The translations under genes and the position numbers were made by a program. A DNA stretch of 64,000 nt. It comes from Chelatococcus sp. HY11. Lineage in GTDB: Bacteria; Pseudomonadota; Alphaproteobacteria; Rhizobiales; Beijerinckiaceae. The stretch lies in assembly GCF_018398335.1 (NCBI RefSeq), contig NZ_JAHBRX010000002.1, forward strand, positions 1,798,001 through 1,862,000. Direction: 5' to 3'. How positions within the stretch are numbered: position 1 is the stretch's first letter; every line of letters starts with the position of its first letter. Below are positions 45,135 through 53,953 of the stretch, in pieces. The notes under the pieces were generated by a model that searched no databases, was not told the DNA's origin, and worked only from the letters and a program-made list of their open reading frames with translations.

Positions 45135-46540
45135 TGAGGGACAGCGACAAGCCGCGCGTCGCCATCGTCGGCGCGGGGCCAGCCGGCACCCGGGCGGCGG
45201 AGGTCCTTGTCGCTGCCGGATTGCATCCCGTCGTGATCGACGAGGCCGCCGCCAACGGCGGGCGTGTCTACCAACGCCAGCCGGCGGGCTTTTCCCGCAC
45301 GCCGGAGACGCTATACGGCTTCGAGGCGAAGAAGGCACGGGCGGTGCACGGCGCGTTCGACGCGCTTTCCGGGCGCATCGACTACAGGCCGGGCACGCTT
45401 GTCTGGAATATCGGGCAGGGGCAGCTCGACCTCATGCGTGATGGCGACTACGATCGGCTGGCTTATGACCGGTTGATCCTCGCGACAGGCGCGATGGACC
45501 GGGTCATCCCGCTGCCCGGCTGGACGCTGCCGGGTGTCACGACGCTCGGCGGCGCGCAGGTCGCCCTTAAGGCGCAGGGCGTCGGCATCGGGCGGCGGGT
45601 CGCCTTCGTCGGCACCGGGCCGCTGCTTTTCCTCGTCGCCTATCAATACGCCAAGGCTGGCGCCAACGTCGCTCTTGTGCTCGATACGGCGACCTTCGGG
45701 GACAAGGCCTCGGCGACGCCCGGCCTCCTGAATGCGCCGAAAACCTTCGCCAAGGGTGTCTACTATTACGGCTGGCTGAGGAGCCACAGCGTCCGCGTCG
45801 TCGAGGGCGCCGCTCCATGTGCCATCAGCGGAGAACGCGGGGTCACCGCTCTCGCTTGGCGCGATGCCAAGGGTGTGGAGCAGGAAACCGCGTGCGACGC
45901 TGTAGCCGTCGGCTGGGGTCTCAAGCCGGAGACCCAGCTCGCGGATCTCGCCGGTGTGCCCTTCGCCTACAGCGAACGCCAGCGCGGCTGGCTACCCCAG
46001 GTGGATGCGACGGGGCGCACACCGCTCGAGGGGGTCTATATGGCCGGCGACGGCGTCCGCATCGGCGGCGCCGATGTGGCGGAGTTGGCCGGCGCGCGAG
46101 CCGGCTGGTCCCTGCTGGAGGACATTGGCGTCGCCGTGAACAGAACGGCGATCGCAAGGATAGACCGCGCCCTCGCGCGCGAGGACCGTTTCCGCCGGGC
46201 GGTGGAGAAGGCGGGTCCGTTCCCGGTGGATCTCGCGGCCGGCGTCGCCGATGAGACCGTGCTGTGTCGCTGTGAGAGAATTACCGCTGGAGAGCTGCGC
46301 GCGACCGCCCGCGAGGAAGTCCGGCTGGCCGCGCCCGAGGTCAACCGCGCCAAGGCCTTCACGCGTGTCGGCATGGGCCGCTGCCAGGGGCGAGTCTGCG
46401 GTCCCGCGGGCGCGGAGGTTCTGGCGGCGGCGCTCGGCTGCGCCTTGCCGGAGGTGGGCCGTCTGCGCGGTCAGTCACCCGTCAAACCAATCCCTATCCG
46501 CGCTGATGCAGATGTGGTGCTCAAGGCGAAAGCATCATGA
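45131..46540 (+). CDS. FAD/NAD(P)-binding oxidoreductase, OoxA/HcnB/LhpE-like subunit
   Basis: 469 residues. The FAD motif is VAIVGAGPAGTRAAEVLVAA, the second dinucleotide fold VAFVGTGPLLFLVAYQYAKA, then the VYMAGDGVRIGGADVAELAG FAD contact. The C-terminal BFD-like cysteines (CRCE and GRCQGRVCG) probably bind another 2Fe-2S cluster. This matches the alpha subunit of octopine/nopaline oxidase, HCN synthase and D-hydroxyproline dehydrogenase, passing electrons from the DadA-like subunit to the respiratory chain. Four-base overlaps join it to both neighbours. Confidence 0.87.
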   Translation: MMRDSDKPRVAIVGAGPAGTRAAEVLVAAGLHPVVIDEAAANGGRVYQRQPAGFSRTPETLYGFEAKKARAVHGAFDALSGRIDYRPGTLVWNIGQGQLDLMRDGDYDRLAYDRLILATGAMDRVIPLPGWTLPGVTTLGGAQVALKAQGVGIGRRVAFVGTGPLLFLVAYQYAKAGANVALVLDTATFGDKASATPGLLNAPKTFAKGVYYYGWLRSHSVRVVEGAAPCAISGERGVTALAWRDAKGVEQETACDAVAVGWGLKPETQLADLAGVPFAYSERQRGWLPQVDATGRTPLEGVYMAGDGVRIGGADVAELAGARAGWSLLEDIGVAVNRTAIARIDRALAREDRFRRAVEKAGPFPVDLAAGVADETVLCRCERITAGELRATAREEVRLAAPEVNRAKAFTRVGMGRCQGRVCGPAGAEVLAAALGCALPEVGRLRGQSPVKPIPIRADADVVLKAKAS

Positions 46541-47676
46541 GCGCCCTGTCCTCCCTCCATGATGCCGACGTGCTGATCGTCGGCGGTGGTGGCGCCGGCA
46601 CTTCGGCGGCGCTGCATCTCGCGCTGCGCGGGACCAAGGTTGTCCTGCTCGAGCGCGGCCAGATCGGCGGCCAGGCCTCGGGCGTGAACTATGGTGGCGT
46701 GCGCCAGCAAGGACGGCATCCGGCGGAACTGCCGATAGCCCGGCGTTCACGGGAGATATGGGGGCGACTGCCCGAGCTCATCGGCAGTGATGCGGAATTC
46801 GAGAACACGGGCCACCTCAAGCTCGCCCGGAACGCCGATGAGGAGGCGGACCTCGTCGCATATCTCGATGTGGCGCGGGACTACGGGCTGCCGCTGCATT
46901 TCATGGGCAACAACGAGGTCCATGAGGCCTACCCGTTTCTTGGGCCGACGATCGTCGCGGGCTCCTTCGCGCCCGAGGATGGCGTGGCCAATCCGCGTCT
47001 GCTCGCGCCGGGTATCGCTCATGCGGCGCGTGCCGCCGGGGCCATCATTCGCGAGTTCATGAACGTCGACCGTATCCAGCATGACGGTGCGGGCTTCATG
47101 GCCGAGGCCGGCGGCGAAACCTTCCGCGCGCCCGTGATGATCAATACGGCAGGTTTTTGGGGCGGGGCGATCGCGGAGCGCTTCGGCGAGCCCGTGCCGG
47201 TTGCGCCCTTCAATCCGAACATGATGGTCTCGGAGCCAATGCCTTATTTCATCGTGCCCAATCTCGGTGTGGTCGGCGGCAACGTCTACCTCCGACAGAC
47301 ACGACGCGGCAACATCGTCTTCGGCGGCGGCTACGGCATCAGCGACCCGTCCGTGCCATGGTCGCGCCCCCTGCCGGAGGTCAGCCGCGAGATCATGGGA
47401 CTGGCTATCCAGCTCGTGCCGGCACTCGTCTCAGCGACGGTCATCCGCTCGTGGACGGGCATCGACGGCGAGATGCCCGACCATATCCCCGTCATAGGGC
47501 CGAGCCGGACGATCCCCAACCTGTTCCATGCCTTCGGTTTTTCGGGACATGGGTTCCAGCTCGGTCCCGCCATCGGATCGATCCTCGCCGAGCTCGTCCT
47601 CGACGGCCAGACCGAAATTCCCCTGGAAGCGTTCCGTATCGATCGTTTTGCCGACACCGCCGCGGCGGTTCAGTGA
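46537..47676 (+). CDS. DadA-like FAD oxidoreductase, OoxB/HcnC/LhpB-like catalytic subunit
   Basis: A 379-residue DAO-family flavoprotein: VLIVGGGGAGTSAALHLALR at the N-terminus and GFSGHGFQLGPAIG at the C-terminal FAD site. It is the likely substrate-oxidising subunit of the three-gene flavoenzyme 44808-47676, oxidising a C-N bond of an amino acid, opine or N-alkyl glycine. It shares GRHPAELP and flanking blocks with the second DadA-like gene at 51186. Confidence 0.87.
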   Translation: MSALSSLHDADVLIVGGGGAGTSAALHLALRGTKVVLLERGQIGGQASGVNYGGVRQQGRHPAELPIARRSREIWGRLPELIGSDAEFENTGHLKLARNADEEADLVAYLDVARDYGLPLHFMGNNEVHEAYPFLGPTIVAGSFAPEDGVANPRLLAPGIAHAARAAGAIIREFMNVDRIQHDGAGFMAEAGGETFRAPVMINTAGFWGGAIAERFGEPVPVAPFNPNMMVSEPMPYFIVPNLGVVGGNVYLRQTRRGNIVFGGGYGISDPSVPWSRPLPEVSREIMGLAIQLVPALVSATVIRSWTGIDGEMPDHIPVIGPSRTIPNLFHAFGFSGHGFQLGPAIGSILAELVLDGQTEIPLEAFRIDRFADTAAAVQ

Positions 47677-47693
47677 CAATGAGGAGAGACACC

Positions 47694-49217
47694 ATGCAGC
47701 TTACTCGCCGTAGTCTCATCGCCGCCGGCATCGCGCTCCCCTGCCTGGGAACGACGCGCGGCTTCGCGGCCGGCAAGGAAACCTTGACCTTCGGCCTCTC
47801 CGCCTATCCCGGCGCCTTCTCCGTGTGGGGACAGGTGGGCACCGCCGCCACCACCGTTAAGCTGATGACGCATCGCGGTCTCTTGTCCTTCGACCACAAG
47901 GGAGAGATCCAGCCCGAGATCGCCGAAAGCTTCGCGCGGGCGGGTGACGCCGGCTGGACCTTCAAGCTGCGCGACGCCGTCTTCCACGACGGGCGCCCGG
48001 TGACCTCGGCCGATGTGAAATGGAGCTTCGAGCAGATCGGTCAGGACAATTCCACCGCTTACTACCGCGCCGTGATGCAAGGCGTTCAGGCCATCGAGAC
48101 GCCGGATGCGCGAACGGTGACCATCGTCATGAAGGAGCCATTGTCGACGCTGCCGCTCATCCTCGCCATGCCGCATATGATGATTGTGCCGAAGAACACG
48201 GTCTTCGAGCGCAGCACCCTGCCGATGGGCGCCGGCCCCTACAAGCTCGTCCGCCAGGAGCGCGGTGTCGCGTTGGATTTCGAGCGCTTCGACAAGTTCT
48301 ACAAGCCGGGCCTGCCGAAGATGGCGAAGCTGCGCATGGTGGCCTACGCGGACGAGACCTTGCGGGTCTCCGCCCTGAAATCCGGGGATGTCGACCTGAT
48401 CGAATACGTGCCCTGGCAGGCGATGGCGGAAATCGAGGCGGACAAGAAGTTCAAGCTGGAAACAACCCTCGGCCCGTTCATGTACCTGACCTTCAACGGT
48501 CAGTCCGGGCCCTTCGCCGATAAGCGCGTCCGCCAGGCTGTCGCCTATGGCGTGAAGCGTGACGATATCGTCAAGAGTGCGTTCTTCGGTCGTGGTGGGC
48601 TGCTGGAAGGGATGCCGCTGGCGAAGGAGAGCCCGTTCTATGACCCGGCGACCGCGAACCACTTCGCGTTCGATCCCGCGAAGGCCAAGGCTTTGCTTGC
48701 GGAGGCCGGCCATCCCAACGGTTTCGCCTGCAAACTGTTGTCCAACGCGCAATATGGCATGCACCGCTCGACCGCCGAGGTCGTCCAGCAAAGTCTCGCG
48801 GCGATCGGCATCCAGGCCGAGCTGAACCTGCCCGACTATGCGACCTATACGACACTCGGCAATCGTGGCCAGTACGATATGGCCGTAGTGGGCAACACGG
48901 CCGACTATAACGACCCCGACGGACTGGCCTCGCTGATCGACGGCACGCTGCCGGTGTCCTTCGTGCGAAGCTTCAAGCTCGATGTGCCGGAGATCCACGC
49001 GCTTCTCGCCGAAGGGCGGCGCACCTTCGAGCCGGAGGCACGCAAGGCCGTGTACAAGAAGCTCGAGACGGCCTTCCTCGACCAGGTGCCGCTGGCGCCG
49101 CTTGCCTGGCGCGAACAGGGTTATGCGATGAAGACCGCCGTCGATGGTTTCGTGAACCTGCCGAGCCAGCTCACGTTCTTCTCGGGCATGACGCTGGAAA
49201 CGACCGCCATCGCCTGA
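47694..49217 (+). CDS. ABC substrate-binding protein, family 5 (peptide/opine/nickel type)
   Basis: 507 residues. The export signal has a twin-arginine look (TRRSLIAAGIALPCLG, cleavage near FAA-GKE). The family-5 fold follows, with RDAVFHDGRPVTSADVKWSF (the family signature), GPYKLVRQE and NDPDGLASLIDG. Ligands of this family are peptides, opines and other oligo-amides, which fits the oxidase and hydantoinase genes beside it. The ATG at 47694 follows GAGGAGA. Confidence 0.9.
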   Translation: MQLTRRSLIAAGIALPCLGTTRGFAAGKETLTFGLSAYPGAFSVWGQVGTAATTVKLMTHRGLLSFDHKGEIQPEIAESFARAGDAGWTFKLRDAVFHDGRPVTSADVKWSFEQIGQDNSTAYYRAVMQGVQAIETPDARTVTIVMKEPLSTLPLILAMPHMMIVPKNTVFERSTLPMGAGPYKLVRQERGVALDFERFDKFYKPGLPKMAKLRMVAYADETLRVSALKSGDVDLIEYVPWQAMAEIEADKKFKLETTLGPFMYLTFNGQSGPFADKRVRQAVAYGVKRDDIVKSAFFGRGGLLEGMPLAKESPFYDPATANHFAFDPAKAKALLAEAGHPNGFACKLLSNAQYGMHRSTAEVVQQSLAAIGIQAELNLPDYATYTTLGNRGQYDMAVVGNTADYNDPDGLASLIDGTLPVSFVRSFKLDVPEIHALLAEGRRTFEPEARKAVYKKLETAFLDQVPLAPLAWREQGYAMKTAVDGFVNLPSQLTFFSGMTLETTAIA

Positions 49218-49316
49218 GCGGCGAAGTCTGCCCCGGAGGCGTCCAGCAAGGGGGCCTCCGCCGGCATCATAGGAACCGCCAACTCCCCCGCCGTCTCGCG
49301 ATAGGAGTGAGCCGCC

Positions 49317-50267
49317 ATGACATGGTTTCTGCGCCGGATCGGCGTATCAGTCATCCTGATCTGGATCGTCGCCAGCATCGTTTTCCTGGCGATTCGCATG
49401 GTGCCGGGCGATCCGGCCGAGATTCTGCTGTCGCAGGGCGGTATCGCGCCGGATCCTTCGCTCGTCGCCGAGATCCATTCCCAGCTCGGGCTCGACAAGC
49501 CTTTGCCGGTCCAATACGCCGATCGCTTCGTCGGCCTCTTCCGCGGCGACTTGGGTGAAAGCCTCACGGATGGCACGCCGGTGGCCTCCGAGATCATGCG
49601 GCGTCTGCCACGCACGCTGGAACTCATTGCGGTATCGGCGCTTCTGGCGCTCATCTTCGGCATTCCCGCCGGGCTCATCGCCGCCAACCATCCCGGCGGC
49701 TGGCTCGATAGGCTGTCGGGCTGGATGTCGGCGCTTGGCTTGTCCGTGCCCATCTTCGTCGTGGGGACGCTGCTCGTCCTCGTGTTCTCGCAAACGCTGG
49801 GGCTCGTCCCGGCCGGCGGCTATGTACCGCTCTGGCCCGATCCCGCCCGTCATTTCATGCTGCTGGCCATGCCGGCCCTCACGATCGCGCTCGGCCTCTT
49901 TCCGATCATTTTCCGGATGACGCGGGCGTCCGTGCTGGAGGTTCTGCAGCGTGATTTCGTCCGCACCGCGACGGCGAAGGGTCTGTCGCATGGCGCGATC
50001 ATGTCCCGGCATGTGTTGCGCAACGCCCTCATGCCAGTCGTCACCGTGCTCGGCCTGCAGCTCGGCACGCTTCTGGGCGGCACGGTGCTGGTCGAATACG
50101 TCTTCAATTTCCCTGGGCTGTCGGGACTGATGGTCGATGCCGTCAACGCGCGCGATTACCCCTTCGTGGAAGGGGTCGTTCTGGTCATCGCCATCCTGTT
50201 CGTTCTCATCAACCTTGGCGTCGACCTCATCTATGGCGTCCTCGATCCGCGGGTGCGACGCTCATGA
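49317..50267 (+). CDS. ABC permease, DppB type
   Basis: A 316-residue permease with the DppB N-terminal domain (FLRRIGVSVILIWIVASIVF, VPGDPAEILLSQGG) and six helices. The EAA-type loop is VRTATAKGLSHGAIMSRHVL with ALMPVVTVLG. It overlaps the DppC-type gene by four bases. The 99-base gap from the binding protein holds only a possible processing region. Confidence 0.92.
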   Translation: MTWFLRRIGVSVILIWIVASIVFLAIRMVPGDPAEILLSQGGIAPDPSLVAEIHSQLGLDKPLPVQYADRFVGLFRGDLGESLTDGTPVASEIMRRLPRTLELIAVSALLALIFGIPAGLIAANHPGGWLDRLSGWMSALGLSVPIFVVGTLLVLVFSQTLGLVPAGGYVPLWPDPARHFMLLAMPALTIALGLFPIIFRMTRASVLEVLQRDFVRTATAKGLSHGAIMSRHVLRNALMPVVTVLGLQLGTLLGGTVLVEYVFNFPGLSGLMVDAVNARDYPFVEGVVLVIAILFVLINLGVDLIYGVLDPRVRRS

Positions 50268-51130
50268 ACAGGCTACGCGTTCCCCTTTTCATCGCCATCG
50301 CATTTGTGGTCGTCGTGCTGCTTGTGCCCGTGCTCGGCCTTCAGGATCCGACCGCCATGGATGTCGCGGGCCGCTTCGCCGGCCCGTCCGCCGCCCATTG
50401 GCTGGGACAGGATGAGTATGGCCGCGACGTCTTCTCGCGCCTGCTCTGGGGCGCGCGCATCTCCCTGTTCGTGGCCCTCTCGGCGTCGCTCATCGCCTGC
50501 GTCATCGGTGTCACGCTGGGCCTTCTCGGCGGCTATCTCAGGGGCTGGGCGGAGTTGTTCTGTATCCGCAGCATGGACGTTGTGCAGTGCTTCCCGCCGC
50601 TCCTGCTCGCCCTCCTCGTCGTCACGTTGGCGGGGCCGGGCGCGGGCACGCTCATCCCCACGCTCGCGATCGTCTATCTGCCGGGCTTCGTGCGCGTGAC
50701 CTATGCGGGCGTGCTGCAGGTGCGCAACCAGGACTATGTCGACGCCATGCAGGTCATCGGCGCGGGGCGCACGCACATCATGCTGCGCACCATACTTCCC
50801 AACATCATGGGGCCGGTAATCGTGCAGGTCAGCCTCGCGACCGCCGCGGCGATCATGCTGGAGTCGGGATTGTCCTTCCTCGGGCTCGGCGTGGTACCGC
50901 CGACGCCATCATGGGGACTGATGATCGGCGCGGCGCGCGCCACGATGGCGCAGTCGCCGCTCCTGCTGATCTGGCCCTGTCTCGCGCTGAGCCTGACCGT
51001 GCTGCTGCTGAACGCGCTCTGCGACGGCCTGCGGGATGTCCTCGATCCACGCGGGCGCTCCCCCGCGCGCGCGGCGTTTCTCAAGGTTGCGTTCTTCGGC
51101 CGCGCACCGCGCGTCGCCAGTCAGCCCTGA
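50264..51130 (+). CDS. ABC permease, DppC type
   Basis: A 288-residue permease. The diagnostic DppC block is LGQDEYGRDVFSRLLWGARI, and the EAA loop DYVDAMQVIGAGRTHIMLRT leads to LPNIMGPVIVQ. The operon carries neither DppD- nor DppF-type ATPase, so energy coupling must come from elsewhere in the genome. Confidence 0.92.
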   Translation: MNRLRVPLFIAIAFVVVVLLVPVLGLQDPTAMDVAGRFAGPSAAHWLGQDEYGRDVFSRLLWGARISLFVALSASLIACVIGVTLGLLGGYLRGWAELFCIRSMDVVQCFPPLLLALLVVTLAGPGAGTLIPTLAIVYLPGFVRVTYAGVLQVRNQDYVDAMQVIGAGRTHIMLRTILPNIMGPVIVQVSLATAAAIMLESGLSFLGLGVVPPTPSWGLMIGAARATMAQSPLLLIWPCLALSLTVLLLNALCDGLRDVLDPRGRSPARAAFLKVAFFGRAPRVASQP

Positions 51131-51185
51131 TGTGGACCGAGGGCCTCGCTGATCTCCTCGATTCCATCCAAAGAGGATTATAACT

Positions 51186-52355
51186 ATGAGCGACGTGGTC
51201 GTCATCGGGGCTGGCATCAGCGGCGCCGCGAGCGCCTATGAGCTGGCGAAGGCCGGGCTTGATGTCGTCCTTGTCGATCGCTTCGGTCCCGCCGCGATGG
51301 CATCGGGCTGGACGCTCGCCGGAGTGCGCCAGTCCGGCCGCCATCCGGCTGAATTACCGCTGGCACGGGCGGCCGTCGCGCTTTGGCCGACGCTGGCGAG
51401 TGAACTCGACGGCGAAACCCACTATCGCCGTGGCGGCAATCTGCGTCTTGCGCGGACCGAGGCGGAAGCGACGGTCATCCGCCAGTTGGTCGATGAGCAA
51501 TCCGCCGCCGGGCTGGAGATTACGCTTCTTACGACTTCCGCCGACGTACGCGCCGTCGCGCCAGCGCTCTCGGAGCGGGTCGTCTGCGCTTCGCTGTGCC
51601 CGAGCGACGGCAGCGCCGATGCGGCCGCCAGCGTCGCGGCCTTCGTCAGGGCCGCCGAGCGCCTTGGCGCGACGCTGCGTTTCGGCGAACGGGTTATCAG
51701 GCTCCAGACCGAGCGGGGACGGATCGCGGGCGTCGAGACGGACAAGGGCAGCATTCCCGCCCGCCATGTCGTGGTGGCCGCGGGCATCTTCGGCAATGAA
51801 CTGATCGCCCCCTTCGGCCTTCACGTGCCCCTTGAGGTCCCCATGGTCACCGTGCTGCGCTCGGCTCCCATGAGGGCCATGCTCGAACAGGTGATCGGCG
51901 TCGCCAATGCGGACTGTGCCGGCCGCCAGGAACACAACGGCCGCTTTCGTGTCACGAGCGGCTTGAAGAGCTGGCCGGGCGGGATGCTGGACGTGGCGGG
52001 GCCGGAGGGCATCAGGCCACGCGTGCTGCCGACGGCTGAGAGCATTGGGGAAGTCGTTCGTCTGATCGGTGAGGTCATCCCAGCCTTTCAAGGCGCCGAG
52101 ATCGAGGACATCTGGTCCGGCCTGATCGATCTGACGCCGGATGCGCTGCCGGTGATCGACGTACCCGAGGGTGCCGAGGGGCTGGTCGTGGCCATGGGTT
52201 TTTCCGGGCACGGCTTCTGTCTCGGGCCCATCACCGGACGTATCGTGAGGGACCTTGTGGTGGACAAGGTGACACATCTGCCGATAGCGCCTTTCGGCAT
52301 TGACCGCTTTGCCTCCCTGTCAGGAGCCCGCGCGCCGGCGACGCTGCACGGTTAG
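51186..52355 (+). CDS. DadA-like FAD-dependent oxidoreductase (second copy in operon)
   Basis: A 389-residue DAO-family flavoprotein: DVVVIGAGISGAASAYELAK for FAD, GVRQSGRHPAELPLAR in the region shared with the gene at 46537, and GFSGHGFCLGPITGRIV at the C-terminus. It may oxidise an intermediate of the same pathway, or be an alternative catalytic subunit for the flavoenzyme at 44808. Last gene of the operon: its stop codon is inside the terminator stem. Confidence 0.87.
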   Translation: MSDVVVIGAGISGAASAYELAKAGLDVVLVDRFGPAAMASGWTLAGVRQSGRHPAELPLARAAVALWPTLASELDGETHYRRGGNLRLARTEAEATVIRQLVDEQSAAGLEITLLTTSADVRAVAPALSERVVCASLCPSDGSADAAASVAAFVRAAERLGATLRFGERVIRLQTERGRIAGVETDKGSIPARHVVVAAGIFGNELIAPFGLHVPLEVPMVTVLRSAPMRAMLEQVIGVANADCAGRQEHNGRFRVTSGLKSWPGGMLDVAGPEGIRPRVLPTAESIGEVVRLIGEVIPAFQGAEIEDIWSGLIDLTPDALPVIDVPEGAEGLVVAMGFSGHGFCLGPITGRIVRDLVVDKVTHLPIAPFGIDRFASLSGARAPATLHG

Positions 52356-52399
52356 GGCGCCGATCTGATTCAGTCAGATCGGCGCCCTAACCTTTTTTT
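52352..52399 (+). terminator. Strong intrinsic terminator
   Basis: A perfect 17-base stem, TTAGGGCGCCGATCTGA (52352-52368) with its complement at 52374-52390, five-base loop TTCAG, then CC and seven T. The left arm includes the stop codon of the preceding gene. It closes the hydantoinase/oxidase operon. Confidence 0.95.
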
Positions 52400-52906
52400 G
52401 TTGAAAGCATAATCTTCTCGATCTTCGTTCCACGCCGGTCGTACTATGCTCTGGACATCCAGGTTAAACCAAACCGGAATTGCCCTTCCGACCGCGTGGC
52501 GATCGGAGGGTTCTCCAGGTGCCGCCTCCCGCAAAAAAGTATCGGTTCTCGCGCCGAAACGTGGTTGCAGGCCCATGACCGCCCATGCGATGAATCTCGC
52601 CATAAGAAGAGAATGCACGGCGTGGGAGGATTTCACGTGCATCCACACGACCGCTACGGCGCTGCATCTTCATGCGAATTATGCGGCAACATAGGGTCCG
52701 CAAAAAAATACGCATGGCATCCCGCGTTGACCGAAAGCGTATACGCGTCGCAACCGTTAGGCGACGCACGCATTGCGACGGCCCAGGGCAAGTCTTCGCA
52801 GAAAAGAAAGGTATTGCGGTCAGGCAGGTTGTCGCAATCCGCTGGGAATACTCTTTCGGATGATGACGTGCGGATCTGCGAGGCCTGCGGCCAGTCCGGG
52901 TGTGAG
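52400..52906. other. About 500 bases without a supported gene, upstream of the AraC regulator
   Basis: The frame of the AraC gene is open from 52496, but its first 120 or so codons have no family similarity and an unusual composition, so they are probably a 5' leader. No other frame is convincing on either strand. The stretch is somewhat richer in A and T than its neighbours and should carry the AraC promoter. Confidence 0.5.
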
Positions 52907-53887
52907 GTGGATGGGCGGCTTGATACCTCACCGGATCTCGAAGTCGTCGATGTGCCGCGGGAAAGTTCCTTCAAGGCTTGGGCGCATGGCTACCCCTTTC
53001 GCACAGTGCGCTGGCATTTCCACCCGGAGTACGAGATCCATCTGGTAACGGAGACATGCGGGCGATCCTTCATCGGTGATTACATCGGCACCTTCGAACC
53101 GGGAAATCTCGTGATGACCGGTCCGAATCTTCCGCATAACTGGATCAGTGACATCGAAAAGGGACAGGTCGTCGCTCAACGCGGGCTTGTGGTACAATTC
53201 ACTCACGAATTCATCCAGGCCTGCATCGCAACCATGCCGGAATTGCGGTCGCTGGAGCCTGTGCTCGCGGCCTCCGGCTCAGGGGTGGAATTCGCGGACG
53301 GGGTTGGCGCGTCGGTCCGACCGGTCATCGAACAACTGCTGGCGGCAAGCGGTCCGGAGCGCATCAGCCTGTTTTTCCATCTGCTCAGCGTCTTGCGCGG
53401 CTCGGAGTTCCACCAGCTTGCAAGCGCGAGCTACCGGTCGCGGCCTGAGAATTACGTCGCCGAACCGCTCAACCATGTGCTGGACCATATCGCGCGCAAT
53501 CTCTGCAGTGATCTGCGGCAGGCGGAACTTGCGGAGCTCAGCGGCTTTACGCCGTCGGCTTTCTCGCGGGCCTTCAAACAACACACGGGTTTGACTTTCG
53601 TCCGCTACGTCAATCGCCTGCGCATCGATCGCGGCTGTGAATTGCTTCGTAACAGCGAGCAGGGCGTGGCTGACATCTGCTTCGAGGTCGGCTTCAATAA
53701 TCTTTCGAATTTCAATCGTCATTTCATCGCGTTGCGTGGCATGCCGCCCTCCGTGTTCCGGCGCTTGCATCGGCAGAACGCGACACAGTTCATTGATCCA
53801 TCGCCTCACCGGATGACCATCCGCTCCGGCGCAACAATGGCTCCGGACGGGGTTCGTAGCGGACAGACGATCGCACCACGGCGCTGA
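52907..53887 (+). CDS. AraC-family transcriptional regulator
   Basis: About 326 residues from a GTG at 52907; a GTG at 52868 or an earlier start is possible because the true start is unclear. The N-terminal cupin domain begins near SFKAWAHGYPFRTVRWHFHP, with HFHPEYEIHLV histidines and GNLVMTGPNLPHNW. The C-terminal double helix-turn-helix has LRQAELAELSGFTPSAFSRA and GVADICFEVGFNNLSNFNRH. A 30-residue tail of unknown role follows. It lies just upstream of the dehydrogenase/kinase/importer operon and is its likely activator, sensing a sugar or polyol. Confidence 0.85.
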   Translation: MDGRLDTSPDLEVVDVPRESSFKAWAHGYPFRTVRWHFHPEYEIHLVTETCGRSFIGDYIGTFEPGNLVMTGPNLPHNWISDIEKGQVVAQRGLVVQFTHEFIQACIATMPELRSLEPVLAASGSGVEFADGVGASVRPVIEQLLAASGPERISLFFHLLSVLRGSEFHQLASASYRSRPENYVAEPLNHVLDHIARNLCSDLRQAELAELSGFTPSAFSRAFKQHTGLTFVRYVNRLRIDRGCELLRNSEQGVADICFEVGFNNLSNFNRHFIALRGMPPSVFRRLHRQNATQFIDPSPHRMTIRSGATMAPDGVRSGQTIAPRR

Positions 53888-53953
53888 ACGGGCTGCAAGG
53901 CGCAGTCGGCGAGGGCGCGACCCGTAGACAGAAACAGGCAGAGGCATCGACAG

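Noticed and set aside
43142-45274. A 710-codon open frame on the minus strand opposite HyuB and the 2Fe-2S gene
   Set aside because: High-GC shadow frame; the plus-strand reading shows complete family motifs and operon overlaps.
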